A stretch of DNA of 64,000 nucleotides from the NCBI RefSeq assembly GCF_001014645.1, contig NZ_LASZ01000009.1, positions 1 through 64,000 on the forward strand, in the 5' to 3' direction. The notes beneath the pieces were generated by a model. The model was given only the letters and a program-made list of their open reading frames with translations. It had not been told where the DNA came from and did not search any database. Below are positions 45,975-58,977 of the stretch, piece after piece (the first letter of the stretch is position 1; every line of letters starts with the position of its first letter). The translations under genes were made by a program, and so were the position numbers. The stretch is from Luteimonas sp. FCS-9 (lineage in GTDB: Bacteria; Pseudomonadota; Gammaproteobacteria; Xanthomonadales; Xanthomonadaceae).

Positions 45975-46813
45975 GCACCGCGTCGCCGCGCCCCCTGCCC
46001 CAGGTCGCCGGCGACGGCCACCGCTACGAGCTGATCGCATGCGTGCCGGCCTCGCCGCGGCGCAGCCTGCTGTGGCTGCCCGCGATGGGCGTGCCGGCCA
46101 GGCACTACCTGCCGTTCGCCGAACGCCTGGCGGCGCACGACGTCGCGGTGTTCCTGCACGAGTGGCGCGGCATCGGCTCGAGCGCGCTGCGTGCCGGGCG
46201 ACGCACCGACTGGGGCTACCGCGATCTGCTGGTGCACGACATCGCCTGCAGCGACGCGGCGATGCGCGCGGCCGTGCCCGGTGTCGCACGCGCGGTCGGC
46301 GGCCACAGCCTCGGCGGGCAACTGGCCTGCTGCCATCTCGCGTGCCGGCCCCACGCTGCGCAGGCGCTGTGGCTGGTCGCCAGCGGCGCGCCGTACTGGC
46401 GCGCGTTCCCCGCGCCGCGCGCATTCGCGCTGCCGCCGCTCTACCGGTTCATGGCCTGGTTGTCACGGGTCAACGGCGTCCTGCCCGGCCGCCGGCTGGG
46501 CTTCGGCGGCAACGAGGCCCGCGGCGTCATCGCCGACTGGACGCGCAGCGGCCTGTCCGGCCGCTACGGCGCGGCCGGGCTCGATCTCGACCTGGACGCC
46601 GGGCTGCGACGCGTCGACGTGCCGGTCCGCGCCGCCGTGCTGGCCGACGACTGGCTGGGCCCGGCGTCGTCGCTGCGCTGCCTGCTCGGCAAGCTCGCCA
46701 CGCGCACGCCCGAGGTCGCGACCTTCGACGCGACGGCGCTGGGCGCCCGCGCCGACCACTTCGCCTGGATGCGGCAGCCGGACGCGATCGCCGACTGGCT
46801 CGCGCGCGCCTGA
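45971..46813 (+). CDS. alpha/beta-hydrolase fold protein
   Basis: 280 residues. The strand-nucleophile motif GGHSLGGQLA contains the Ser, an oxyanion region sits near LWLPAMGVPARHYLPFAERLAAH, and a C-terminal DHFAWMRQPD gives the likely His. It belongs to the COG4757-type predicted hydrolases. Translationally coupled to thiD by ATGA overlap; a role in thiamine salvage is possible but not shown. Confidence 0.78.
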   Translation: MSTASPRPLPQVAGDGHRYELIACVPASPRRSLLWLPAMGVPARHYLPFAERLAAHDVAVFLHEWRGIGSSALRAGRRTDWGYRDLLVHDIACSDAAMRAAVPGVARAVGGHSLGGQLACCHLACRPHAAQALWLVASGAPYWRAFPAPRAFALPPLYRFMAWLSRVNGVLPGRRLGFGGNEARGVIADWTRSGLSGRYGAAGLDLDLDAGLRRVDVPVRAAVLADDWLGPASSLRCLLGKLATRTPEVATFDATALGARADHFAWMRQPDAIADWLARA

Positions 46814-46836
46814 GCCGAGGGCGTCGGAGCGTCCGC

Positions 46837-46842
46837 TACACT
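46837..46842 (+). promoter_or_regulatory. -10-like TACACT before tviB-like gene
   Basis: GCTACACTGCG lies 33 bp before the ATG at 46876 in a 62-bp gap; a clear -35 is not visible. Confidence 0.3.
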
Positions 46843-46875
46843 GCGCGGTCCCTCTTTTCACGGCGATCCGATTCC

Positions 46876-48165
46876 ATGAGCGCAGCGCTGCCCGCACGCG
46901 ACGACATCCGCATCTCCGTCGTCGGCCTGGGATACGTCGGCCTGCCGCTCGCGGTCGCGTTCGGGCGCCGCCATCCCACGCTGGGCTTCGATATCGACCA
47001 GGACCGCGTCGAGGCGCTGCAGGCCGGGCACGACCACACGCGCGAGCTGTCGGAAGACGAACTGCGCGCCGCCGCACGCCTGCGCTACAGCGCCGACCCC
47101 GCCGCGCTGGCCGGCTGCAACGTGCACGTGATCACGGTACCGACCCCGGTCGACGACTACCGGCGTCCGGACCTGTCGGCACTGGAGAGCGCAAGCCGCG
47201 CGGTCGGCGCCACGCTCACCGCCGGCGACGTGGTGATCTACGAATCCACCGTCTATCCCGGCGCGACCGAGGAGGTCTGCGTGCCGATCCTCGAGCGCGC
47301 CTCGGGCCTGCGCTACCGCGACGACTTCCACGTCGGCTACAGCCCCGAGCGGATCAACCCGGGCGACAAGCTGCACCGCCTGGAGAACACGCTCAAGGTC
47401 ACCGCCGGCTCGTCGCCCGCGGCGGCCGACTTCGTCGACGCGCTCTACCGCGACATCGTCGAGGCCGGCACGCACCGGGTGTCGAGCATCCGCGTCGCCG
47501 AGGCCGCGAAGGTCATCGAGAACACGCAGCGCGACGTCAACATCGCGCTGGTCAACGAACTGGCGCTGATCTTCGAGCGGCTGGGCATCGACACCCACGA
47601 GGTGCTCGAAGCCGCCGGCACGAAGTGGAACTTCCTGCCGTTCCGCCCGGGCCTGGTCGGCGGCCACTGCATCGGCGTCGATCCGTACTACCTCACCCAC
47701 AAGGCGCAGCAGATCGGCTACCACCCCGAGGTGATCCTCGCCGGCCGCCGCATCAACGACAGCATGGGCCTGCACGTCGCGCAGCGGCTGGTGAAGCTGA
47801 TGCAGCAGCGCGGCATCCAGACCGCCGGCGCGCGCGTGCTGGTGCTGGGCCTGGCGTTCAAGGAGAACTGTCCGGACCTGCGCAACACGCGCGTCGTCGA
47901 CGTGGTCGCCGAACTGCGCAGCTACGGCGTCGAAGTGGACGTGCACGACCCCTGGGTGGCGCCGGCCTACGCCGAGCACGAATACGGGCTGCGCCCGGTC
48001 GCCACGCCCGAGGCCGGCGCCTACGACGCGATGGTGCTGGCGGTCGCGCACACGCAGTTCCGCGAGCTCGGCAGCGCGGGCATCCGTGCGTTCGGCAAGC
48101 CGGGCGCGGTGCTGTTCGACGTCAAGGCGATCCTGCCGGCCGACGAGGTCGACGCGCGGCTGTAG
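46876..48165 (+). CDS. tviB: UDP-sugar C6-dehydrogenase (TviB/WbpO type)
   Basis: 429 residues. NAD site ISVVGLGYVGLPLAVAFGRR (residues about 12-31), VPTPVDDYRRPDL, catalytic GLVGGHCIGVDPYYLTHKAQ with the active Cys, and LGLAFKENCPDLRNTRVVDV. The sequence is close to UDP-N-acetylglucosamine 6-dehydrogenases of Vi antigen and O-antigen pathways. No other polysaccharide gene is adjacent, so its product's fate is unclear. Confidence 0.92.
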   Translation: MSAALPARDDIRISVVGLGYVGLPLAVAFGRRHPTLGFDIDQDRVEALQAGHDHTRELSEDELRAAARLRYSADPAALAGCNVHVITVPTPVDDYRRPDLSALESASRAVGATLTAGDVVIYESTVYPGATEEVCVPILERASGLRYRDDFHVGYSPERINPGDKLHRLENTLKVTAGSSPAAADFVDALYRDIVEAGTHRVSSIRVAEAAKVIENTQRDVNIALVNELALIFERLGIDTHEVLEAAGTKWNFLPFRPGLVGGHCIGVDPYYLTHKAQQIGYHPEVILAGRRINDSMGLHVAQRLVKLMQQRGIQTAGARVLVLGLAFKENCPDLRNTRVVDVVAELRSYGVEVDVHDPWVAPAYAEHEYGLRPVATPEAGAYDAMVLAVAHTQFRELGSAGIRAFGKPGAVLFDVKAILPADEVDARL

Positions 48166-48766
48166 CCGGACGCCCGGCGACGATCGCCGCTCCGAAGAAG
48201 CGCAAAAAGTCCTTCCCCCGAGCGCGGCCTGGAAGTTCCACTTCGGATGCGCAGCCGCCTGCCGCCCGGAAGCCGCTTCCCCCTCGGTCAAGGCCACTTC
48301 GTGGTCCGGCCACGCGAAGCACGCGCGGCCTTCGCATGGATGCGCGGCAGTGCCGCGCACGCCATCCATGCTCACCCTGCCTTGACTCGGGCGCGCGCCC
48401 GCTCCGCTGCACGGATCGGTCCGGCCCGGCGCAGCGCGCCGTGCGTTCGCCCGTTCGCGCGGCATGCCGCGCAGGCAGAGCGGGCACCCAGGGCGCGCTT
48501 GACGTGGCCACCGGCCGTCAGTCCGCTGCTGCGGACGCTTGCAACCCGACTTCGGTAGGTGCGGAGTCGCCCGCTGAAAGAAATCGCGCGCCTTCGGTCT
48601 CAGTGCGTCGTGCTGGACGGGAATTGCGATAGCGGCCATGGATGGCCCGCGGAGCGGGATGGAGAGCAGTCGCGGGCGGCGCGACGCGCGCTTCCGGAGA
48701 AGCACGCCCTGATCGAGCAGGCGCAAGATTCCGCTGACTTCGGCAAGACCAAAAACAAAACAAAAA
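48166..48766. other. 601-bp region without recognised gene, rich in hairpins
   Basis: No protein gene is supported, although long open frames exist on both strands. Several stable hairpins occur. The best is nested: GCATGGATG (48334-48342) with CATCCATGC (48363-48371), enclosing GCGGCA/TGCCGC. Others are GGCCAC-TTC-GTGGTC nearby and a CGCGGCATGCCGCG palindrome near 48458. The last 60 bp carry the terminator of the tRNA unit on the minus strand. It could hold an unannotated structured RNA or a dispersed repeat. Confidence 0.5.
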
Positions 48767-48788
48767 AGCCGACGATCGCTCGCCGGCT
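48762..48788 (-). terminator. intrinsic terminator of the csrA/tRNA unit
   Basis: On the minus strand, AGCCGGCGA-GCGA-TCGTCGGCT (one wobble) is followed by TTTTTT, 14 nt after the end of tRNA-Arg. Confidence 0.88.
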
Positions 48789-48801
48789 CTTCTGTTTGTT
48801 C

Positions 48802-48878
48802 TGGCGCGCCCGGAAGGATTCGAACCTCCGACCCCCAAGTTCGTAGCCTGGTGCTCTATCCAACTGAGCTACGGGCGC
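48802..48878 (-). tRNA. tRNA-Arg (anticodon ACG)
   Basis: 77 nt with CCA. Acceptor GCGCCCG/CGGGCGC, D-loop TAGCTCAGTTGGATAGAGC, anticodon stem CCAGG/CTTGG with loop CTACGAA giving ACG, and T arm GGAGGTTCGAATCCTTC. It reads CGU/CGC/CGA after A34 deamination. It follows tRNA-Ser and csrA, the order conserved in gammaproteobacteria. Confidence 0.95.
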
Positions 48879-48979
48879 CTTGAACAGGAGCGGAATTTTG
48901 CCGGTAAAGCGAAATTCCGTCAATGCCTTTGCGAGGATTTTTTCTTCCGTCGGTTTCGCCGACGTCGGAATCCAGACAA

Positions 48980-49072
48980 TGGCGGAGAGTGAGGGATTCG
49001 AACCCTCGATGGAGCTTTTGACCCCATACTCCCTTAGCAGGGGAGCCCCTTCGGCCTCTCGGGCAACTCTCC
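48980..49072 (-). tRNA. tRNA-Ser (anticodon GCT)
   Basis: 93 nt with CCA and a long variable arm. Acceptor GGAGAGT/ACTCTCC, anticodon stem CTCCC/GGGAG with loop CTGCTAA giving GCT, and T arm GAGGGTTCGAATCCCTC. It reads AGC/AGU. Confidence 0.95.
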
Positions 49073-49124
49073 GAAGCATCACATCAGGCGATCAATTGCC
49101 CGACGCGGTGCGAAGGATACCGAT

Positions 49125-49340
49125 TCACCTCGTCTGCGGCAAATCCTCGTCGACATCGGCCGGTGCATCGACGCCTTCGCCGCGGTGGATGCGCTGGTAG
49201 ATCTCCTCGCGATGGACGGCGACGTCCTTCGGCGCGGTGATGCCGATGCGCACCTGATTGCCCTTCACACCCAGTACCGTCACCGAGACCGAGTCCCCAA
49301 TCATCAACGTCTCACCGACGCGACGGGTCAGAATCAACAT
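49125..49340 (-). CDS. csrA: carbon storage regulator CsrA (RsmA)
   Basis: 71 residues: [43 protein letters not shown]. All residues of the RNA-binding faces (Leu4, Arg6, Arg7, Arg44 region) are in place. An acidic tail extends slightly past the E. coli length of 61. It binds GGA motifs in mRNA leaders to control translation. GGAG lies 9 nt before its ATG. It lies between alaS and tRNA-Ser, a conserved position. Confidence 0.97.
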   Translation of the reverse strand: MLILTRRVGETLMIGDSVSVTVLGVKGNQVRIGITAPKDVAVHREEIYQRIHRGEGVDAPADVDEDLPQTR

Positions 49341-49497
49341 AGAAATCTCCTGAGGCCGGCGCGGAACGCCCCGCCGGCGTGGACTGCAATTCGGACCGTT
49401 CTCGACCTTGGGAACCGATTACAGACCAATTGAACCGTGAAGGATGTCGTCTCGAACGCGGCGGGTCAACCGCGTTTGAAACGCGTTTAGCGTGCGC

Positions 49498-52140
49498 TTA
49501 ACCGATCCGCGCACCGACCCAGGCCCCGACGTCGGCAAGCGCCGACCGCAGTGCCGGGCCATCCTCGCCGCCACCCTGCGCGAGGTCCGGGCGTCCACCG
49601 CCCTTGCCGCCGATCCGGCCGGCGATCTCCGACAGCAGCTCGCCGGCCTTGACGCGCCCGCTCGCGCTGCCCGCCACGCCCGCGACCAGCGCCGCGCGCC
49701 CGTCGCTGGCCCCGGCGAGCACGATGACCGCGTCGCCGAGCTGCTGCTTGAGGCGGTCGACCGCATCGCGCAGCGCCTTCGCGTCGAGCCCTTCGACGCG
49801 CGCGGCGACGACCTTGACGCCGCCGACGTCGACCGCGCTCGACGCGAGGTCGGCCGTGGCACCGCTGGCGGCCTTGGCCTTGAGCGCGTCGAGCTCGCGC
49901 TCGAGCTGCTTCTGGCGGTCGAGCAGCGCCCGCAGGCGATCGCCGACCTCGGCACCGGTGCCGCCGAGCAGCCCCGCCGCCTGCCGCAGGCGGTCTTCCT
50001 CGGCACGCACGTGGTCGAGCGCCGCCTGGCCGGTCAGCGCCTCGATCCGCCGCACGCCGGCCGACACGCCGCCCTCGGACACCAGCTTGAACAGGCCGAT
50101 GCGGCCGGTGCGGTCGACGTGGGTGCCGCCGCACAGCTCGACCGACTCGCCCATCGTGACCACGCGCACGCGCTCGCCGTACTTCTCGCCGAACAGCGCC
50201 ATCGCGCCGGCGTCGAGCGCGGCCTGCATGTCCATCTGCTCGATCGAGACCGGGTGGTTGGCGCGGACCTCGACGTTGACGCGGCGCTCGATCTCGGCGA
50301 GCTCGTCGGCGGCGACCGGCTGGAAATGCGAGAAATCGAAGCGCAGCCGCTCGGGCGCGACCAGCGAGCCCTTCTGCGCGACGTGCGTGCCGAGCAGGTC
50401 GCGCAGCGCGCCGTGCAGCAGGTGCGTGGCACTGTGGTTGAGCACGATGGTGCCGCGGCGCTCGGCGTCGACGTCGCCCCGCACGTGATCGCCGCGCCGC
50501 AGCGCGCCGGTGGCGAGCCGGCCCAGATGTCCATGGAACTGGCCGGCGAACTTCTGGGTGTCGCCGACCTCGAAGCGGAGACCCTCGGCCTCGAGCACGC
50601 CGGTATCGCCGACCTGGCCGCCCGACTCGCCGTAGAACGGCGTGCGGTCGAGGATCACCACCGCCTCGTCGCCCGCCTCGATCGCATCGACCGGGCGCCC
50701 ATCCTTGAGCAGCGCGACGACCGTGAGATCGTCCGCCTGCGTGGCGTCGTAACCGACGAACACGGTCGGCGAGAGCTGCGCGACCAGCTCGGCCGGCAGC
50801 GCGGTGCCCGACGCGAAACGCCCGGCGGCGCGCGCGGTCTCGCGCTGGCGCTGCATCGCGGCGTCGAAGCCGGCCATGTCGACCTCCAGCCCGCGCTCGC
50901 GCGCGATGTCGGCGGTGAGGTCGAGCGGGAAGCCGTAGGTGTCGTAGAGGCGGAAGGCGTCCTCGCCGGGAATCGCGCCCTCGCTGCGGGCGGCGACCTC
51001 GTCGAAGATGCGCATGCCCGCATCGAGCGTCTCGGCGAAGCGCTCCTCCTCGGCGCGCAACGCGCGTTCGACCAGCGCGCGCTTGTCGCGCAGCTCGGGA
51101 TATGCATCGCCCATCGCCGCGTCGAGCGTGGCCACCATCGCGTGGAAGAACGGCTGGCGCACGCCGAGCATCCAGCCGTGGCGCAGCGCGCGACGGATGA
51201 TCCGGCGCAGCACGTAGCCGCGGCCCTCGTTGGACGGCAGCACGCCGTCGACGATCAGGAAGCTGCAGGCGCGAATGTGGTCGGCGATCACGCGCAGCGA
51301 CTTGTTCTCCAAGTCAGCCGTCGCGGTGAGTTCGGCCGCCTTGCGGATCAGGGCCTGGAACAGGTCGATCTCGTAGTTGCTGTGCACGCCCTGCAGGATC
51401 GCCGCCAGGCGCTCCAGCCCCATGCCGGTATCGACGCACGGCGCCGGCAGCGGTGCGAGCGTGCCGTCGGCCTGGCGGTCGAACTGCATGAACACCAGGT
51501 TCCAGATCTCGATGAAGCGGTCGCCGTCCTCGTCAGGCGAGCCCGGCGGTCCACCGGCGATGTGATCGCCGTGGTCGTAGAAGATCTCAGTGCACGGGCC
51601 GCAGGGGCCGGTGTCGGCCATCTGCCAGAAATTGTCGGAAGCGAATGGCGCGCCCTTGTTGTCGCCGATGCGGACGATGCGGTCCTCCGGCACGCCGACC
51701 ATGTCGCGCCACAGCGCATAGGCCTCGTCGTCGGTGTGGTAGACGGTGACCAGCAGGCGCTCGGCCGGCAGCTTCCAGACGCCGGTCAGCAGCTCCCAGG
51801 CCCAGGCGATCGCGTCCCGCTTGAAGTAGTCGCCGAACGACCAGTTGCCGAGCATCTCGAAGAACGTGTGGTGGCGCGCGGTGTAGCCGACCGCGTCGAG
51901 GTCGTTGTGCTTGCCGCCCGCGCGCAGGCAGCGCTGCACGTCGGCCGCGCGCACGTAGCTGCGCTTCTCCGCGCCCAGGAACACGTCCTTGAACTGCACC
52001 ATGCCGGAGTTGGTGAACAACAGCGTCGGATCGTTGCCAGGCACCAGCGGTGCCGACGGCACGATGGTGTGCCCCTTGCTGCGGAAGAACTCGATGAAGT
52101 CGCTGCGGATCTGCGCGGTCGTGGAGCTGTGCGTGGTCAT
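49498..52140 (-). CDS. alaS: alanine-tRNA ligase
   Basis: 880 residues. Class II motifs include [18 protein letters not shown] [33 protein letters not shown] and [19 protein letters not shown]. The editing domain has [16 protein letters not shown] and [15 protein letters not shown] (zinc-type HxxxH and CxxxH). The C-Ala coiled and DHHA1-like end is [12 protein letters not shown]. It charges tRNA-Ala. It is third in lexA-recA-recX-alaS order on the minus strand. Confidence 0.97.
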   Translation of the reverse strand: MTTHSSTTAQIRSDFIEFFRSKGHTIVPSAPLVPGNDPTLLFTNSGMVQFKDVFLGAEKRSYVRAADVQRCLRAGGKHNDLDAVGYTARHHTFFEMLGNWSFGDYFKRDAIAWAWELLTGVWKLPAERLLVTVYHTDDEAYALWRDMVGVPEDRIVRIGDNKGAPFASDNFWQMADTGPCGPCTEIFYDHGDHIAGGPPGSPDEDGDRFIEIWNLVFMQFDRQADGTLAPLPAPCVDTGMGLERLAAILQGVHSNYEIDLFQALIRKAAELTATADLENKSLRVIADHIRACSFLIVDGVLPSNEGRGYVLRRIIRRALRHGWMLGVRQPFFHAMVATLDAAMGDAYPELRDKRALVERALRAEEERFAETLDAGMRIFDEVAARSEGAIPGEDAFRLYDTYGFPLDLTADIARERGLEVDMAGFDAAMQRQRETARAAGRFASGTALPAELVAQLSPTVFVGYDATQADDLTVVALLKDGRPVDAIEAGDEAVVILDRTPFYGESGGQVGDTGVLEAEGLRFEVGDTQKFAGQFHGHLGRLATGALRRGDHVRGDVDAERRGTIVLNHSATHLLHGALRDLLGTHVAQKGSLVAPERLRFDFSHFQPVAADELAEIERRVNVEVRANHPVSIEQMDMQAALDAGAMALFGEKYGERVRVVTMGESVELCGGTHVDRTGRIGLFKLVSEGGVSAGVRRIEALTGQAALDHVRAEEDRLRQAAGLLGGTGAEVGDRLRALLDRQKQLERELDALKAKAASGATADLASSAVDVGGVKVVAARVEGLDAKALRDAVDRLKQQLGDAVIVLAGASDGRAALVAGVAGSASGRVKAGELLSEIAGRIGGKGGGRPDLAQGGGEDGPALRSALADVGAWVGARIG

Positions 52141-52297
52141 GTGCCTAGCGTGACGGGACGGGCACGCCCCGGGCCGGGCATCACCGCCGCTGGCGGGGCC
52201 GGTCCGGAACTTGCGCCCAAGACCCGCAAGATTAGCAGGCCGACCGCCCGCGATGGCCCACGGGCCGCCCCGGCCGCCGTTTGCGTCGCCCGCCGAT

Positions 52298-52882
52298 TCA
52301 GCGCTCGCGCAGGCGCCGGACCGCGGCGTAGGCCGTCTCGCCGCCGAAACCCCGCCGGAGCAGGAAATCCACGGCCTTGCGTCGCAGCGCCGGATCGGCC
52401 TCCAGCGCCGCGCCATCGTAGCGACGGGCCAGCAGGTCGCAGGCCCGGGCCTGCCAGTCGCCCTCGCCGTCTTCGTCCAGCGCCTCGAACGCGGCCGCGA
52501 CCTGACCCGCATCGAGCTGGTGCATCGCCAGCTCGGCCTCGATGCGCAGCGGCCCGTAGCCGTTGACCGCTCGCGAGCGCGCCAGGCTGGCCGCGAACCG
52601 GGTGTCGTCCTGCCAGCCTTCCCGGGTCATGCGCTCGACCGCCGCGTCGGCGTCCCCGGCGTCGATGCCCTTGGCCAGCAGCTTGCGTCGCAGCTCCAGC
52701 TGCGAGTGCTCGCGACGCACCAGCAGCGACAGCGCCCGCTGGGCGGGCGTCATCTGCCGGCCGCGCCGCCGCGGCGGGGCGCCCGCGGCAGCGTCGTCGG
52801 TGGTCAGCGACCCGCCCTGCCCGACGTCCGGCACGGGACCGTCCTGGTCCTCGCTGCCGGATGCCGGCCGGGCACCACCCAC
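52298..52882 (-). CDS. recX: regulatory protein RecX
   Basis: About 194 residues from GTG 52882, placed 7 nt after the recA stop with a GAGG ribosome site. GTG 52912, overlapping recA, and GTG 52834 are alternatives. The RecX three-helix repeats begin at [29 protein letters not shown] and end [20 protein letters not shown]. The N-terminal 40 residues are low complexity. RecX inhibits RecA filament growth. Coupled with recA. Confidence 0.9.
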   Translation of the reverse strand: MGGARPASGSEDQDGPVPDVGQGGSLTTDDAAAGAPPRRRGRQMTPAQRALSLLVRREHSQLELRRKLLAKGIDAGDADAAVERMTREGWQDDTRFAASLARSRAVNGYGPLRIEAELAMHQLDAGQVAAAFEALDEDGEGDWQARACDLLARRYDGAALEADPALRRKAVDFLLRRGFGGETAYAAVRRLRER

Positions 52883-52889
52883 CCCCGCC

Positions 52890-53921
<1,032 letters not shown>

Positions 53922-54116
53922 CGTGGTGGTCCTTGTCATTCGTGTTCCGGGAAGTTGGAGGCATCGTCGCAGGCGCGGATCGCACGGGCTGCGACGCGAT
54001 GCCGTGATCTCGATCCTGCGCCGGCACCGGCGCGCAGGTCAGCGGGGGAGTCCGCACGCGGCCATCGGGGAACGCCCCGACGGCCACCGGGCGGTCTGCG
54101 TGTCATCGGACGGACG

Positions 54117-54776
54117 TCACCGATTCGGCCTGACCAGCCCGCAGTACAGCCCCTCGATCGCGAAGTCCTGGTCGGGCAGCACCTCGATCGGCGCGTAGTC
54201 GGGATTGCGCGGCAGCAGGCGGATGCGGTCCTTGCCGATCTTCAGCAGCTTGACGGTGATCGCGTCGTCGAGCCGGGCGACGACGATCTGACCCGACTGC
54301 GCGTCGCGCGTGCGGTGCACGCCGATCAGGTCGCCCTCGAAAATGCCCTCGTCGCGCATCGAGTCGCCCTTGACCTTGAGCAGGTAGTCGGGCGACGGCG
54401 AGAACAGCACGCGGTCGAGCACAACGTAGTCGTCCGGATCGGGCATCGCGTCGGGCGCGTGGGCGCCGATCGGCATGCCGGCCGCGACCTGCCCGAGCAC
54501 CGGCAGCCGCAGCGCATCGCCGGCCACGACCTCGGCCAGCGCCGGCGCCCGCTCACGGGGCTGGGACGCCGCGCGCAGGCGGATGCCGCGCGCGCGCCCG
54601 GGCAACCGCTCGATCGCACCGGCGGCCTCGAGCGCGTCGAGGTGGTACTGGGCGGCGCGCACGCCGCTGAACCCGAATGCGCGGGCGATCTCGGTCTGCG
54701 AGGGCGGCATGCCCTCGGTCTCGATGCGGTCGGCGATCATGTCGAGGATCGCATGCTGGGTCGGGGACAGGTCCAT
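54117..54776 (-). CDS. lexA: SOS repressor LexA
   Basis: 219 residues. The N-terminal winged HTH is [36 protein letters not shown]. The self-cleavage site is Ala99-Gly100 (QVAAGMPIG), and the catalytic Ser139 ([11 protein letters not shown]) and Lys176 (AITVKLLK) are present. It represses SOS genes until activated RecA triggers cleavage. Its own operator overlaps the promoter directly upstream, giving autoregulation. Confidence 0.97.
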   Translation of the reverse strand: MDLSPTQHAILDMIADRIETEGMPPSQTEIARAFGFSGVRAAQYHLDALEAAGAIERLPGRARGIRLRAASQPRERAPALAEVVAGDALRLPVLGQVAAGMPIGAHAPDAMPDPDDYVVLDRVLFSPSPDYLLKVKGDSMRDEGIFEGDLIGVHRTRDAQSGQIVVARLDDAITVKLLKIGKDRIRLLPRNPDYAPIEVLPDQDFAIEGLYCGLVRPNR

Positions 54777-54781
54777 GCCGG

Positions 54782-54812
54782 GTAGTATTACTACTAACGA
54801 CCGACCCCGCAA
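54782..54812 (-). promoter_or_regulatory. lexA promoter with LexA operator
   Basis: The operator TTAGTAGTAATACTAC (54797-54782 on the minus strand) is the Xanthomonadal LexA box. It overlaps a -10 TAATAC (54790-54785); the -35 TTGCGG (54812-54807) is 16 nt away. The expected transcription start lies about at the ATG (54776), so the mRNA may be leaderless, and no ribosome site is present. Confidence 0.8.
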
Positions 54813-54815
54813 GCG

Positions 54816-55901
54816 TCAGCCGGCCGGTGCCTCGAACGGCCTGGGCGTCGCCGCGTTGGCGATGGCGCCCAGTTCGGCGAGCACGCTGGTCGCATAGCAA
54901 CCGGGCGGCAGCGAAAAGCCCAGCCGCAGCACCGGGCCGTCCTCCCATTCCCAGGCCAGCCCGCCGGGCACCAGCCGGGCCGCACGCCGCTCCTGCGACA
55001 GGCCCGCGCGCTCGAGTCCCTCGCGTAGCGCGAGCGCGCGGGCATCGGCGAGCGCCGCCAGCTCCGCGTCGCGGGCGGCACCGAGCGCCCGGGTCTCACC
55101 CCGCCCCCACAGCGGCCCAGTGGGATGGATGTCGTGCGCGGCGGCCCGCGCGGCCAGCGCCTTGGTCCACGGCTCGGGGCCGAACACGCTGCGACTGCCG
55201 TCGAGCATCCAGACCTCGCCGTCGCAGCCGCGGGCCCAGTCGCCGGCGGCCACTCGCGCCGCCAGCACCTGGTTGAACAGCGCCGAGCGCGCCGACGACA
55301 GCAGCAGCGCACGCTGCTCGCGGCCGAGCCGCCGGCGCGGCGCGGCGAAGAACGCCAGCGCCTTGTCGACGTTGCCGCCGCCGTGGCCGAAGCGCTGCTC
55401 GCCGAAGTAGTTGGGCACGCCGTCGGCGGCGATCGTGCGCAGCCGCGCCTCGATCTCCATACGGTCGCCCGCCACGTCGCGCAGTGTCAGCGCGAACCGG
55501 TTGCCGGCCAGCGCACCGCGCGGCAGCTTGCGCGCGTGCCGCGACCGCGCGCGCACCCGCAGCGCCTGGCCGGCGCCCTCGCCCATCGCCTCGAGCGCGG
55601 CGATGTCGGGATCCTCGCGACCGGGCAACTGCACGGTGAAACGCTGGGTCGTCAGCGCGTGCCGGTCCTTGAGCCCGGCGTAGCCGACCGCGCGTTCGTC
55701 GACGCCGGCCCACTGCGCGAGCAGCCGCGCGACGAAGGCGGTGTTCATGCCGCGCTTCTCGATCGTCAGCAGCAGGTGCTCGCCGCTGCCCGAAGGCGCG
55801 AACGCGTCGAGCTCGTCGACGCGGAAATCCTCGGCGTCCTGGCGGATCGTCGCCGACAGCGCCGCCTCGCCGTGGGCGCGCGGCAGCGCGGGCGCGCTCA
55901 C
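54816..55901 (-). CDS. truD: tRNA pseudouridine(13) synthase TruD
   Basis: 361 residues from GTG 55901, which overlaps the ispF stop by 4 bp. Motifs: [27 protein letters not shown], catalytic Asp in [17 protein letters not shown], and [12 protein letters not shown]. It makes pseudouridine 13 in tRNA-Glu. Order ispD-ispF-truD as in E. coli. Confidence 0.95.
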   Translation of the reverse strand: MSAPALPRAHGEAALSATIRQDAEDFRVDELDAFAPSGSGEHLLLTIEKRGMNTAFVARLLAQWAGVDERAVGYAGLKDRHALTTQRFTVQLPGREDPDIAALEAMGEGAGQALRVRARSRHARKLPRGALAGNRFALTLRDVAGDRMEIEARLRTIAADGVPNYFGEQRFGHGGGNVDKALAFFAAPRRRLGREQRALLLSSARSALFNQVLAARVAAGDWARGCDGEVWMLDGSRSVFGPEPWTKALAARAAAHDIHPTGPLWGRGETRALGAARDAELAALADARALALREGLERAGLSQERRAARLVPGGLAWEWEDGPVLRLGFSLPPGCYATSVLAELGAIANAATPRPFEAPAG

Positions 55902-56389
55902 GCGGCGACGAGCAGACAGGCGGCCTGTGCGGCGATGCCCTCGCCGCGGCCGGTGAAGCCGAGCGTCTCGCTGGTCGTGGCCTTGACGCTGACGCAGTCC
56001 AGCGCGATCCCGAGATCGGCCGCGATCGCCTCGCGCATCGCCGGCGCGTGCGGGCCGATCTTCGGCCGCTCGCAGATCACGGTGACGTCGGCATTGCCGA
56101 CGCGCCAGCCGCGCTCGCCGAGCAGCGCGTTGCAGTGGCGCAGCAGCGCCCGGCTGTCGGCGCCCTTCCAGCGGTCGTCGCTGGGCGGGAAATGCACGCC
56201 GATGTCCCCCAGCGCGAGCGCGCCGAGCATCGCGTCGCACAGCGCGTGCAGCGCGACGTCGCCGTCGCTGTGCGCGAGCACGCCGCGCACGTGCGGCACG
56301 CGCACGCCGCCGATCATGACGTGGTCGCCGTCGCCGAACGCGTGGACGTCGAACCCCTGGCCGATGCGGAAACGGGGCGTGTCGGACAT
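55898..56389 (-). CDS. ispF: 2-C-methyl-D-erythritol 2,4-cyclodiphosphate synthase
   Basis: 163 residues. [22 protein letters not shown] holds the zinc ligands Asp-x-His, with [29 protein letters not shown] and [21 protein letters not shown]. It forms MEcPP in the MEP isoprenoid pathway. In other species it can be fused to IspD; here it is separate. Confidence 0.97.
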   Translation of the reverse strand: MSDTPRFRIGQGFDVHAFGDGDHVMIGGVRVPHVRGVLAHSDGDVALHALCDAMLGALALGDIGVHFPPSDDRWKGADSRALLRHCNALLGERGWRVGNADVTVICERPKIGPHAPAMREAIAADLGIALDCVSVKATTSETLGFTGRGEGIAAQAACLLVAA

Positions 56390-56457
56390 GGTGCGCACCT
56401 GGGGAAATGGGGGCCGCAGCTTGCCATGGTTCGACGGCAAGGCAAGCGGGCGCCGCC

Positions 56458-57174
56458 TCAACCGCGTCGCGACAGCTCGAAGGCGAAGCGCGCGAGGTCG
56501 GCCGGGGTGGTGATCTTGAAGTTGTCGTCGCGGCCCTCGACCAGCAGCGGGCGTGCGCCCTGGCGCTCCATCGCCATCGCCTCGTCGGTGACGGCGACGC
56601 CCGCCTCGCGCGCCGCTTCCAGCGCGCGGCCCAGTTGCAGGCGGCGGAACAGCTGCGGGGTCAGCGCGCGCCACAGCCGTTCGCGCGGCTCGGTGCCGTC
56701 GATGCCGCCGTCGTCGCCGGCGCGTTTGAGGGTGTCGCGCACCGGCGCGGCGAGGATCGCGCCGACCGGATCGTTGCGCCCGCGCTCGAGCAGCGCGTCG
56801 AGATCGGCCGCGGCGAGGTTCGGGCGCGCAGCGTCGTGGACGAGCACGAAATCGTCGGCGCGCACCGTGTCCGGCAGCGCATGCAGTCCGGCGAGCACCG
56901 AATCGGCGCGGCTGTCGCCGCCGTCGGCGCGCAGCAACGGCGTGTCGCCGAGCCCGGCACGCAGGCCGTCGAGATCCACCGCGTCGGCGGCAGGCAGCAC
57001 CAGCACGATGCCGGCCACGCCCGGGTGGCCGGCCAGGCACGCCAGCGTGTGCGCGAGCACGCTGCGGCCGCCCACCTCCAGGTACTGCTTGGGCACGTCC
57101 CCGCCGAAGCGGGTCCCGCGCCCGGCCGCCGGCACGATGGCCCACGACCCGCCGCGCGCCGAATCGGCGATCAC
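56458..57174 (-). CDS. ispD: 2-C-methyl-D-erythritol 4-phosphate cytidylyltransferase
   Basis: 238 residues from a GTG overlapping the ftsB stop (GTGA). The CTP-binding [24 protein letters not shown], the family block [12 protein letters not shown], and the end [12 protein letters not shown] ... [16 protein letters not shown] are visible. Third step of the MEP pathway. Confidence 0.97.
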   Translation of the reverse strand: MIADSARGGSWAIVPAAGRGTRFGGDVPKQYLEVGGRSVLAHTLACLAGHPGVAGIVLVLPAADAVDLDGLRAGLGDTPLLRADGGDSRADSVLAGLHALPDTVRADDFVLVHDAARPNLAAADLDALLERGRNDPVGAILAAPVRDTLKRAGDDGGIDGTEPRERLWRALTPQLFRRLQLGRALEAAREAGVAVTDEAMAMERQGARPLLVEGRDDNFKITTPADLARFAFELSRRG

Positions 57175-57524
57175 GGGGCGTCCCCGTCGCGCGCACCGGC
57201 GCCCGGGTCGACCGCGTGCTCGGCCGGCAACGGCGCGAGCCGCGCGTCGTCGACCACGCGGTAGAACGTCTCGCCGGGCTTGATCATGCCCAGCTCGCCG
57301 CGCGCGCGCTCCTCGATCGCGGCCTCGCCGGACTTGAGATCGGCGACCTCGGCGGCCAGCGCGTCGTTGCGCTGCTGCAGGCCCTCGTTCTGGCGGGCCT
57401 GCGCCTCGACGCGCGCGCGCAGCTCCTCGACCTGGCCGGTCCCGCCAACGCCGTGCCACAGCCGGTACTGCAGCCATCCGAGCAGCGCGGCCAGCACCAG
57501 CAGGACGACCAGGACACCGCGCAT
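57171..57524 (-). CDS. ftsB: cell division protein FtsB
   Basis: 117 residues: one membrane helix at the N terminus ([23 protein letters not shown]), a coiled coil ([22 protein letters not shown]) and the FtsB/DivIC end [21 protein letters not shown]. It forms the FtsQLB complex at the septum. Position eno-ftsB-ispD is conserved. Confidence 0.95.
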   Translation of the reverse strand: MRGVLVVLLVLAALLGWLQYRLWHGVGGTGQVEELRARVEAQARQNEGLQQRNDALAAEVADLKSGEAAIEERARGELGMIKPGETFYRVVDDARLAPLPAEHAVDPGAGARDGDAP

Positions 57525-57540
57525 GCGCCTCGCTCCCGGG

Positions 57541-58977
<1,437 letters not shown>

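Noticed and set aside
48200..48726. A 100-170 codon minus-strand gene upstream of the tviB-like end
   Set aside because: Cys/Arg/Pro-rich product without ribosome site, and the same DNA is open in the other strand; hairpins explain the composition better.
53922..54116. A separate LexA operator before recA
   Set aside because: No TTAGTAGTAATACTAC-like sequence occurs in the gap; recA seems to depend on the lexA promoter or an unregulated one.
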